Source: Actinoallomurus vinaceus (GTDB taxonomy: Bacteria > Actinomycetota > Actinomycetes > Streptosporangiales > Streptosporangiaceae). From it: a DNA stretch of 64,000 nucleotides. Below, piece after piece: positions 17,163 through 24,315 of the stretch (position 1 is its first letter; each line of letters begins with the position of its first letter). The notes below the pieces were generated by a model. The model ran no database searches. It had not been told where the DNA came from and saw nothing but the letters and a program-made list of their open reading frames with translations. The stretch lies in contig NZ_BAABHK010000020.1 in the NCBI RefSeq assembly GCF_039542055.1, forward strand, positions 120,240 to 184,239, given 5' to 3'. The translations under genes were made by a program, and so were the position numbers.

Positions 17163-17243
17163 TCAGGCGGCGCTGTTCGTGAACAGCGCCGCCGACAGCG
17201 CACCGATCGTGTACTTGGCGTACACACGCACCATCTTGATCAT
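17163..17243 (-). CDS. 26-residue peptide, candidate precursor or pheromone
   Basis: A small gene on the minus strand with a near-consensus Shine-Dalgarno (AGAGGAGGG, 5 nt before ATG 17243). The peptide begins MIKMVRVYAKYT and ends IGALSAALFTNSAA: a basic N-terminus, a hydrophobic core and a polar C-terminus with no acidic residue and no Cys. It is the first gene of an apparent operon with a PaaK-like ligase and a membrane protein, 81 nt upstream of the ligase GTG. It could be a modified peptide precursor, a signal peptide-derived pheromone or a membrane micropeptide. I do not recognise the family. Confidence 0.65.
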   Translation of the reverse strand: MIKMVRVYAKYTIGALSAALFTNSAA

Positions 17244-17476
17244 CGGGACCCTCCTCTGATCCGAGGTGGCCGGGGCGGCCGCCCTCGAGATCGACTTTGC
17301 GGTCCGGGGGCACATTGGGCCATACATTTCACCTACATCCGGCGCACATCGGCAGGCGGCACCGGTGGTCTCCCGCACTGATCGCCGAGCCTGGACATCC
17401 GGGCCGTACGGTCGTCCGGCCCGGTGCCGAAAATCGGCGGCGGGCCGCCAACCCTTTTCCCGGTCTGCCGCGTTTG

Positions 17477-17995
17477 ATGGTCGTGAGTGACACGACGAAG
17501 GACCTCGCCTACGCCGCCTTCGTGGAGGCGGCCTGGAGCCGTCACCTCGGGGTCGCCACGCTGCTGACCGGAAACCCGCACCAGGCCGAGGAGCTTCTCC
17601 AGGACTGCCTGGTCAAGCTCTACGTCCGGTGGCGGCGCGTGGCCGCCGGAGACCCGGACGCGTACCTGCGGCGCATGCTGGTCAACGGGAACGTCAGCCG
17701 GTGGAGGCGGCGAAGGCGGGAGCTGCTCACCGCGCAGACACCGGATCGGATCGATCCGGCCTCCGCGCCGCGCGAACCCAACGAGGAACTGCGGCGCGCG
17801 CTCCTCGCCCTCTCGCACCAGCAGCGGACGATCGTCGTCCTTCGCTACTTCGAGGACCTGACGGAGAAGTCGGTCGCGGCGGCCCTGGGCTGCACGGTCG
17901 GCACCGTCAAGAACCAGCACCACCGCGCCATCAGACGGCTGCGCGAACTGCTGCGCCACCTGGACCCCCGACAGAACACGGAGATCGCACGATGA
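17477..17995 (+). CDS. SigE-family ECF RNA polymerase sigma factor
   Basis: A 172-residue sigma factor with regions sigma2 (AYAAFVEAAWSRHLGVATLL, HQAEELLQDCLVKLYVRW) and sigma4 (LSHQQRTIVVLRYFEDLTEK, then SVAAALGCTVGTVKNQHHRA). This is the short SigE-70 type typical of actinomycetes. I chose ATG 17477; TTG 17474 and GTG 17483 are alternatives, and the long open frame back to 17297 has no family similarity. Its stop overlaps the ATG of the next gene (ATGA), which encodes a membrane-anchored partner. It is divergent from the peptide operon. Confidence 0.88.
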   Translation: MVVSDTTKDLAYAAFVEAAWSRHLGVATLLTGNPHQAEELLQDCLVKLYVRWRRVAAGDPDAYLRRMLVNGNVSRWRRRRRELLTAQTPDRIDPASAPREPNEELRRALLALSHQQRTIVVLRYFEDLTEKSVAAALGCTVGTVKNQHHRAIRRLRELLRHLDPRQNTEIAR

Positions 17996-18825
17996 CCATG
18001 GAACGAGAAGAACTGTCGACGGCCCTGCGCTCGCTGGCAGGGCTGGACGGCGACTCGGCCGCGCCGGTCGCCGAACTGATCGAGCGCGGCCGCCGGGCGG
18101 AGCGGAAGCGCCGGGCGGGGATCGTCACCGCCGCATCCGGTGTCGCGGCGGTGACGGCGATCACAGTCGGGGTGGGCGTGCTGTCGAGCAGTTCCTCTCC
18201 AGGCGGCGGTTCGCACGTCACCGCCTCGCCCCAGCCGGCCCTGCAGCTGGTGTCGGCCGCGGAGTCCACCTCGCGGACCAGTTACCGGGTGGCCATCACG
18301 TACACGGTCTCCCAGGCGAAGCGGAAGGACTACGCCGAGCACTACCAGGGCGCCTTCGACCCGGTGGCCCACCGCGGATACCTGCGAATGAAGACCGCGC
18401 CGGCGCGCACCATGGAATTCCGCTACATCGGCAACGACGCGTACGTGCAACGCGGTGCCAGGTGGAAGCGCATCGACCCGGCCGGCACCATCGGGGCCCC
18501 GCGCGGTGCTCTCCCCATGGGGGAGATCCTGACGGCAGGTCCAAAACCGCTGCTCAAGACGCTGGCCACCGTCGGGACCGTCACCCGGACGGGCACCGGC
18601 CGGTACACCTTCGCGTACGTGGGCAAGAAGTCCGCCGGCGGTGAGCCCGGCGGCAACAAGGTCACCGGCACCGTGGTGGTGGCCGATCAGAAGATCAAGC
18701 AGATCACGATGCAGACGACCCTGGTCGGCCCCGACCCGAAGATCGCCGACCGGGACCCGGTCACCCGTGCCATGGTGATCGACTTCTCCGGCTACGGCAG
18801 CCCGGTGAACGTTCAGCGCCCCTGA
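17992..18825 (+). CDS. Membrane-anchored partner of SigE-type sigma factor (LolA-like extracytoplasmic domain)
   Basis: A 277-residue protein: a cytoplasmic N-terminus of about 35 residues, one transmembrane helix (AGIVTAASGVAAVTAITVGV), a Ser/Gly-rich linker and an exported C-terminal domain with LolA/LppX-like strands (YRVAITYTVSQAKRKDYAEH, FRYIGNDAYVQRGARWKRID). It is translationally coupled to the sigma factor. The layout suggests an anti-sigma-like or envelope-sensing partner, although no zinc-binding anti-sigma motif is visible in the short cytoplasmic part. Confidence 0.75.
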   Translation: MTMEREELSTALRSLAGLDGDSAAPVAELIERGRRAERKRRAGIVTAASGVAAVTAITVGVGVLSSSSSPGGGSHVTASPQPALQLVSAAESTSRTSYRVAITYTVSQAKRKDYAEHYQGAFDPVAHRGYLRMKTAPARTMEFRYIGNDAYVQRGARWKRIDPAGTIGAPRGALPMGEILTAGPKPLLKTLATVGTVTRTGTGRYTFAYVGKKSAGGEPGGNKVTGTVVVADQKIKQITMQTTLVGPDPKIADRDPVTRAMVIDFSGYGSPVNVQRP

Positions 18826-18877
18826 CGCCTCCCATTCGTCCAAGCCCGGAGCGCGGTCGTTCGGACACGGTCGGGGA

Positions 18878-19273
18878 ATGACGAAGAACGCTCTTCCCGG
18901 CGTACGGCCCCAGCCGATGGTCGCGGTCGCGGACGTCGAGCAGGCCGGTCGCTGGTACCAGGACCTCCTCGGCGCCACGAGCGGTCACGGTGGCCCGGAG
19001 TACGAACAGCTGCTGGTCGACGGCACGATGATCATGCAGCTGCACCGGCTCGAGATCGGACACCACCACGGGGCCATCGCGGACCCCGACCGGCCGCTCG
19101 GCAACGGCGTCGCCCTGTGGTTCGAGATCCCCGCCTTCGACGCCGCCGTGGAACGCATCCGGCGGACGGACGCGCAGATCGTGACCGACGTGCACCTCAA
19201 CCCGAACGCCGGCCACCGCGAGATCTGGCTCCGGGACCTCGACGGCTACCTCGTCGTCATCGCCGAGCCGTGA
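18878..19273 (+). CDS. VOC-superfamily (glyoxalase/bleomycin-resistance-like) protein
   Basis: A 131-residue protein with the paired beta-alpha-beta-beta-beta fold of the vicinal oxygen chelate superfamily: PMVAVADVEQAGRWYQDLLG at the start, YEQLLVDGTMIMQLHRLE, VALWFEIPAFDAAVERIRRT and a C-terminal GHREIWLRDLDGYLVVIAEP. The terminal Glu and His positions fit metal ligands. The substrate is unknown. It is a single-domain protein that probably dimerises. Confidence 0.85.
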   Translation: MTKNALPGVRPQPMVAVADVEQAGRWYQDLLGATSGHGGPEYEQLLVDGTMIMQLHRLEIGHHHGAIADPDRPLGNGVALWFEIPAFDAAVERIRRTDAQIVTDVHLNPNAGHREIWLRDLDGYLVVIAEP

Positions 19274-19416
19274 TCTCCGAACGTGGTCAGGCCGTCGCCT
19301 CGGTTTCCCCGGCTCCGAGACCGACCGCGACCGTGCGGACGGCGCCGAGGAGGTCACGTCCGGAGGGGACGTTCAGGGCACGTGGCGAGGGTGGTGCCGC
19401 ATGACGAGGAGCGGGG

Positions 19417-20181
19417 TCAGCTGTGGCGCGGTTGCAGGTCGTGGCCGGCGCTGATGGTCGCCGCGGCGAGCAGGGCGAGCGCCACCGTCGCGGCGAGCGA
19501 ACCGGTGACGGAGCCGGTCTTGATGCTCACCAATACGTTCTGCAGTGATGCGCACGCGAGTCCTGTTCCGAGGAGGACGAGCGCGGTGCCGAGGCGGCGC
19601 GCGGACGGGAGGACAGCGGCCTTGGCAACGCGGGCGACGAGAATGCACATGCCGACCGCCGCGAACGCGAGCGTGCCCCAGTAGTAGGCGACGAGCGCGG
19701 CGTCGGTCAGCCCGGATGCCTGCCTGACCACTCCGGTGTTGGCCGCCAGGACCATCGCCGAGAGCGCGGCCGCGGGACCGGCGAGGGTGCGGATCGCGAC
19801 GACCGTCATGCGGCGGAGCGCGGCCCAGCGCAGTGGTGGGAGCGGCGCGGCCAGGGCCATGCCGAGCAGCGTGGGGGCGAGCCAGAGGCTGGTGGCGATG
19901 TGGCGGGTGTCGGCGGTCACCGCGGGAGAGGGTTCGACGGCTCGCAGCAGCAGCATGGTGGCGGAGGTGACCACGAAGAGGGCGACGGCGGCCACGCGCC
20001 GGGTCTGGCCGGCGAAGGTCTCGGGCCAAGTGCTCGGACGGAGCCAGAGCCGTACGGCTCCGGTGACGGCGTCGGGCCAGGATCGGGGGCCGATGGCTTC
20101 CAATTCGTCGCTGATGTCGGCGCCCCATCGGTCGCGGACCGCAGGCGGGTAGAGGCCGGTGATCAGTGTGGCGGCTTTCAT
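19417..20181 (-). CDS. Membrane protein coupled to PadR regulator
   Basis: A 254-residue protein. A cytosolic N-terminal segment (TLITGLYPPAVRDRWGADIS, DELEAIGPRSWPDAVTGAVR) is common in proteins paired with PadR regulators. Six hydrophobic segments follow. Its ATG overlaps the PadR stop by four bases. The function is unknown. The gene order PadR then membrane protein, divergent from a second membrane protein and an ABC exporter, suggests one locus responding to an envelope or drug signal. Confidence 0.75.
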   Translation of the reverse strand: MKAATLITGLYPPAVRDRWGADISDELEAIGPRSWPDAVTGAVRLWLRPSTWPETFAGQTRRVAAVALFVVTSATMLLLRAVEPSPAVTADTRHIATSLWLAPTLLGMALAAPLPPLRWAALRRMTVVAIRTLAGPAAALSAMVLAANTGVVRQASGLTDAALVAYYWGTLAFAAVGMCILVARVAKAAVLPSARRLGTALVLLGTGLACASLQNVLVSIKTGSVTGSLAATVALALLAAATISAGHDLQPRHS

Positions 20182-20489
20182 GCCGGGGTGATCCCGAGTG
20201 CGCGCAGCCCCGCCTGGGAGATGCGGTTCATCTGCTCGAGTTCGGCACGCAGCGTGTCCCGGCCGGTGTCGGTGATCTCCATGGTGCGGTGCCGTTCCTG
20301 CGGGGCGGCATCGGTGCCGGCGGGCCGGATGAGGTCGCGGGCCTCGAGCCGGGAGAGGGCTCCGTAGAGGCTGCCCGGGCCGAGGCGGCTACCGGTGAGC
20401 TCTTGGATCGCGGTGTTGATCGCGTAGCCGTGCAGCGGTCCGTCGGCGAGGACGGTGAGCACGAGCATCTGTGCGTCGTTGCTGTGCAT
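20178..20489 (-). CDS. PadR-family transcriptional regulator
   Basis: A 103-residue winged-helix repressor with the PadR signature: MLVLTVLADGPLHGYAINTA, LGPGSLYGALSRLEARDLIR and RTMEITDTGRDTLRAELEQM. It is short, lacking a long C-terminal dimerisation domain (PadR-s1 type). ATG 20489 fits the family. Inverted repeats containing TAGTAC in the 82-bp divergent region next to it are probable operators, so it probably represses both itself and the leaderless membrane gene at 20572. Confidence 0.88.
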   Translation of the reverse strand: MHSNDAQMLVLTVLADGPLHGYAINTAIQELTGSRLGPGSLYGALSRLEARDLIRPAGTDAAPQERHRTMEITDTGRDTLRAELEQMNRISQAGLRALGITPA

Positions 20490-20515
20490 GGATGTAGGCC
20501 TCCTGCGAGGGAGGA

Positions 20516-20564
20516 TACTACGCGCCACGTTACTACTTGACGCGTAGTACGTTCCGCGTACTAT
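20516..20564 (+). promoter_or_regulatory. PadR operators overlapping a consensus promoter
   Basis: A TTGACG -35 (20537-20542), a 16-bp spacer and a TACTAT -10 (20559-20564) drive the plus-strand gene. A perfect inverted repeat TAGTACG / CGTACTA (20545-20563) sits exactly between and over these boxes. A wider one, TACTACGCG (20516-20524) / CGCGTAGTA (20541-20549), overlaps the -35. Predicted transcription start coincides with GTG 20572, giving a leaderless mRNA. Repressor binding here would block RNA polymerase directly. Confidence 0.75.
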
Positions 20565-20571
20565 GTCCGCT

Positions 20572-21534
20572 GTGGAACGCAGAGACGGGACCGGGCGGGC
20601 GGCGCTGACCGCGATCTGGGCGGCGCTGAGCACGGCGGGGCTGTTCGAGGTGCTGAGCATGCTGGAGTCCCAGGACAAGACGGTGCGGGCGACCAGCCCC
20701 TGGCAGGACGACCCCTACGACGTCTTCGTGTCGTTCGCGATCTTCGCGGTGCCGATGCTCGCCGGGGTCATCGTGTTGCGGATGTTCGCGTGGCGGGCAC
20801 CGGGCGGCCCCGACCGTGCGCACCAGATGCTGCGCGCGACCTGGGCGATGACCGCGCTGGTGTGGGTCACCCTGATCGCCGAATGGGCGGCGGTGATCGG
20901 CGGGGCGCACGCCTCGGCCTGGAACCGGTGGACCGCGGTGCTGATGGGTGGACTGGTCGTGACCTGCGCGGCCGCGCTTGTCGTGACCGTGTTGCTGGTG
21001 CGCTGCCGGCGGCCGCGTGGATCGGCCGCGCGATGGCGGCATGACTGGCTCGGCGACGTCGTCTGGATCTGCAGGCGGATGCCGGTGCTGCGGCGCTGGG
21101 TGACCGACGGTAACGCGGTCTGGGTGCGTCGGCACACGATGGGCGTCTTCGTCGGGTTGAGCGCGCTGGTCGCCATTGGTCTCGTTGGTGCTCTCGCCGG
21201 CGGGGAGGGGTGGACGGATCCGCTGCTGATCGCGTGGGCGCTGGTCGTCGAGACGGCGGCCTACGTCGCCTTCTGCTGGATCAGCAACCTGGTCGGAGGC
21301 TTCATCACCCGGCCACCGCGTTCAGCAGCCCGCTGTATCGCGGAGGTGTCCGTGATCGTCGGATGCGTCGCGGTCCAACTCGCGGTCGCGTTCCGCGACG
21401 CGCTGTGGTCCGTGCTCGGCGCCGAAGAACTGACGTCCGTCCCGTCACTGGTGGTGCTCACCCTCGGGGCCGGGCTGGTGTGCGGCGCGGTCACCGCCGT
21501 GCCACTGATCGCTTACCGCCGCCGTGTGGCCTGA
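20572..21534 (+). CDS. Multi-pass membrane protein, PadR-controlled
   Basis: A 320-residue protein with about eight transmembrane segments (VSFAIFAVPMLAGVIVLRMF, LMGGLVVTCAAALVVTVLLV, VFVGLSALVAIGLVGAL and others). I do not recognise the family. I start it at GTG 20572 rather than ATG 20563, because the latter overlaps the -10 box of the promoter, while the GTG is at the expected transcription start. It lies upstream of an ABC exporter pair on the same strand. Confidence 0.7.
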   Translation: MERRDGTGRAALTAIWAALSTAGLFEVLSMLESQDKTVRATSPWQDDPYDVFVSFAIFAVPMLAGVIVLRMFAWRAPGGPDRAHQMLRATWAMTALVWVTLIAEWAAVIGGAHASAWNRWTAVLMGGLVVTCAAALVVTVLLVRCRRPRGSAARWRHDWLGDVVWICRRMPVLRRWVTDGNAVWVRRHTMGVFVGLSALVAIGLVGALAGGEGWTDPLLIAWALVVETAAYVAFCWISNLVGGFITRPPRSAARCIAEVSVIVGCVAVQLAVAFRDALWSVLGAEELTSVPSLVVLTLGAGLVCGAVTAVPLIAYRRRVA

Positions 21535-21626
21535 TCCGACGCGGCGTTCCCTTCCCGCCCCTGATGACCCCGCATTCATTCGCGTTCATTCCGCACCTGC
21601 CCGTGCGCACATGTGAAAGGCACGCT

Positions 21627-22574
21627 ATGGAACCCCCCACCACCGGCACGCCGGTGACCCCGATGATCCGCGCCAGCGAGTTGTCCAAACGGTACGGGCG
21701 CAGGCAGGCCGTCCGGGAACTCAGCTTCACGGTGGAGACCGGTCAGGTCTGCGCGCTGCTCGGCCCGAACGGCGCCGGCAAGACCTCGACGATCCGGATG
21801 CTGGTCGGACTGTCGGCCCCGGACGCCGGCACCGCGAGCATCCTCGGCGAACCGGTCGGGCTCGGCGCGAGCGAGCTGAGCCGCGTCGGTGTCCTCATCG
21901 ACGGCCCCGCGTTCGTCCCGCACATGACCGGCATGGCCAACCTGAAGCTGCTGTGGTCGGCGACCCGGCGGTCGTGGCCGCCGCCGGAGCTGGACGACGC
22001 GCTGGAACTCGCCGGGCTCGGCGCGGCGATCGACCGCAGGGTCAAGGGCTACTCGATGGGCATGAAGATGCGGCTGATGCTGGCGCAGGCGCTGATGCGC
22101 GCACCGCAGGTGCTGCTGCTGGACGAGCCGGCGAACGGTCTGGACCCCGCCGAGGTCCGGGCTCTTCGCGACCGGCTTGCCGCGTTCGCCCGGGGCGGTG
22201 CGGCAGTGCTGGTGTCCAGCCACCAGCTGGCCGAGGTGCAGCAGCTGGCGACCCACGCGGTCGTGATGAACAACGGCGCCCTGGTCACCGCCGGTCCGCT
22301 GACGGATCTGCTGGGCGGTGCGGACTCCTACCGCATCGAGGTCGACGACAACGATCGTGCGATCGCCGTGCTGCGGGCCATCCCCGGCGTCGCCACCGTG
22401 ACCGCGCAGGGGGACGGCCTCGAGGTCACCGCGCCGGATCTGCAGTCCCGGGACCTGGTCTCCGCGCTGGTCACGGCGGGTGTCGGTGTCACATCGGTGA
22501 ACCAGGCGAGCCGCTCCCTGGAGGAAGCGTTCCTGACCATGACGGAAGGAGGCAGCGAGCATGCTGCGCATTGA
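21627..22574 (+). CDS. ABC transporter ATP-binding protein
   Basis: A 315-residue ATPase of the DrrA/CcmA-like export group. Walker A is GPNGAGKT (46-53), the signature is the variant YSMGMKMRLMLAQAL, Walker B is VLLLDEPANGLDP, and the H-loop is VLVSSHQLAEV. A C-terminal domain of about 90 residues (SYRIEVDDNDRAIAVLRAIP and onward) is typical for antibiotic/lantibiotic-type exporters. Its last 14 bp overlap the permease gene. Together they form an ABC-2 exporter; the cargo is unknown. No clear Shine-Dalgarno precedes ATG 21627 beyond GAAAGG. Confidence 0.92.
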   Translation: MEPPTTGTPVTPMIRASELSKRYGRRQAVRELSFTVETGQVCALLGPNGAGKTSTIRMLVGLSAPDAGTASILGEPVGLGASELSRVGVLIDGPAFVPHMTGMANLKLLWSATRRSWPPPELDDALELAGLGAAIDRRVKGYSMGMKMRLMLAQALMRAPQVLLLDEPANGLDPAEVRALRDRLAAFARGGAAVLVSSHQLAEVQQLATHAVVMNNGALVTAGPLTDLLGGADSYRIEVDDNDRAIAVLRAIPGVATVTAQGDGLEVTAPDLQSRDLVSALVTAGVGVTSVNQASRSLEEAFLTMTEGGSEHAAH

Positions 22575-23358
22575 GGTAACGACCCAACTGCTCCGGCTCC
22601 GCACGCCCCTCGCGTTGGCCTTCCTGGCCGCTGTGCCCGTGTTGTCGGCGCTGTCGACGGCCCCCCACGCGGGACACCGTGATGGCGCTCAGGGCGGGCT
22701 CTATGGTGCGTCTCCGTTCTCGGCCCTCAACCTCACCATGGCGTGTTTGGACTTCATGGCGAACCTGCTGATGCCTGTGGTGATCGCGATGCTGGCGTGC
22801 GCGATCGGCTCCTCCGACCGCGACTGGGGGATTCTGCGCTACCTCTACATCGCGCCGGTCAGCCGGTCGCGGCTCCTCGTCGGGAAACTCGGCGCCCTCC
22901 TCATCGTCGCCGTCGCCACCACCCTCTGCGTCGTGGCGGCCGGGTTGATCGCGGGTCTCGCGTGGTTCGGCTGGCACCCGTTCCACATCATCGGCGCGCC
23001 CGTGCTGAGCACCGGCGACGCGGTCGGCCGGGTGATGGCCGCGTGCGGTTACATCACGCTGTGCCTGCTGAGCATCGCCGCGATCGCGTTCGCCCTCGCG
23101 CTGCTGCTTCCGCGCGGAGCCGAGGCCGTCGGCGCCTCCATCGCCTTCGTGATCGCGGCCAACATCCTCAACGGCCAGTCCGCCCTGCATTTCATCGCCG
23201 TCCTGCTGCCGGTCCACTACTGGCAGGACTGGACGCGGCTGTTCGCGGCCAAGGAGCCGGCCCATCTCGGGACTGGGATCCTGGCGCAGGTCGCCGCCAT
23301 CGCCGTGGCCACCGCGGTCGCCATCCTCATCCTGCGGCGCCGCGATCCAGCAGCGTGA
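22561..23358 (+). CDS. ABC-2 type permease
   Basis: A 265-residue integral membrane subunit with six transmembrane helices and no ATPase motif. It starts MLRIEVTTQLLRLRTPLALA, with a typical cytosolic elbow helix. Segments such as LLMPVVIAMLACAIGSSDRD, WGILRYLYIAPVSRSRLLVG and LGALLIVAVATTLCVVAAGL match ABC-2 export permeases. It overlaps the ATPase gene, implying co-translation and a 2+2 complex. Confidence 0.88.
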   Translation: MLRIEVTTQLLRLRTPLALAFLAAVPVLSALSTAPHAGHRDGAQGGLYGASPFSALNLTMACLDFMANLLMPVVIAMLACAIGSSDRDWGILRYLYIAPVSRSRLLVGKLGALLIVAVATTLCVVAAGLIAGLAWFGWHPFHIIGAPVLSTGDAVGRVMAACGYITLCLLSIAAIAFALALLLPRGAEAVGASIAFVIAANILNGQSALHFIAVLLPVHYWQDWTRLFAAKEPAHLGTGILAQVAAIAVATAVAILILRRRDPAA

Positions 23359-23590
23359 TCCCACGCCGTTCGGACCGAGCCGCCCCTCGCGTCTCCGGGT
23401 GATTGTGTAGACCTGCCGGGATCAGATTCCGGATGTCGCGCTGGTCGGCGTGGATTGGTCCAGGCCACGGAGGGTGATCTGGAGGAGACGTTCGATCGCC
23501 GCGAGGTCGTGCAGGCTGGTGGTGGTGGACCACCCATCAACGCTTCTGGATGGCCACCAGCACGGGCTACGAGGGCTAGGGTCGACGACC

Positions 23591-24244
23591 GTGATCGAGC
23601 CCTCATACCTGGACACCACCCGGTCGGCGTACGACGCCGTCGCCACCCTTTACGCCGAACTCTTCCGCGACTCGACCGACGGCCATCCGCTGGACCGTGC
23701 CCTGGTCACCGCGTTCGCCGAGCTCGTACGAGCCGCGGACGGCGGGCCGGTCGCCGACCTCGGATGCGGGCCCGGCGGCGTGACGGCGCGCCTGGCCGGC
23801 CTCGGCCTGACCGCCTTCGGCGTCGACGCGTCGCCGGCGATGATCGAGCTGGCCCGCGAGGCGTACCCGCAGCTGCGGTTCGACGAGGGTTCGATGCTCG
23901 CGCTCGACATCGAGGACGCCGCGCTGGGCGGCGTGCTCAGCTGGTACTCCATCATCCACACGCCGCCGGAGGAGCTGCCGGTGATCTTCGAGGAGTTCGC
24001 CCGGGTGCTGGCCCCCGGCGGTCACCTGCTCCTCGGCTTCTTCACGACCGACGGCGACTCGCCGCACCCGGCCGAGCCGTTCGACCACAAGGTCTCCCTC
24101 GCCTACCGGCTCTCCATCGACCACGTCGCGGACCTGGCCCGGAAGGCCGGGCTCGTCGAGCTCGCGCGGCTGCGCCGCGAGCCCGGCGAGAACGAGAGGT
24201 TCCTGCACGGCCGCCTCCTCGCCCGCAAACCGACGGAGCCATAG
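23591..24244 (+). CDS. Class I SAM-dependent methyltransferase
   Basis: A 217-residue Rossmann-fold methyltransferase starting at GTG 23591. SAM-binding motif I is VADLGCGPGGVTARLAGLG, followed by the acidic FGVDASPAMIELAREAYP, motif II-like GVLSWYSIIHTPPEELPV, and LAPGGHLLLGFF. It opens YLDTTRSAYDAVATLYAELF, a pattern of small-molecule methyltransferases. The substrate is unknown. The 230 bp before it hold no clear gene. Confidence 0.88.
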   Translation: MIEPSYLDTTRSAYDAVATLYAELFRDSTDGHPLDRALVTAFAELVRAADGGPVADLGCGPGGVTARLAGLGLTAFGVDASPAMIELAREAYPQLRFDEGSMLALDIEDAALGGVLSWYSIIHTPPEELPVIFEEFARVLAPGGHLLLGFFTTDGDSPHPAEPFDHKVSLAYRLSIDHVADLARKAGLVELARLRREPGENERFLHGRLLARKPTEP

Positions 24245-24315
24245 GCCCGGTCGCGGTACCCGACCGGTCGCGGCGCCCGATGGAACCGTAGGCCCGGTCG
24301 CGGCGCCCGGCGGGA

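Noticed and set aside
23359..23590. TetR-family remnant on the minus strand
   Set aside because: A short C-terminus-like stretch (LHDLAAIERLLQITLRGLDQ) is suggestive, but there is no HTH part and too little sequence to support it.
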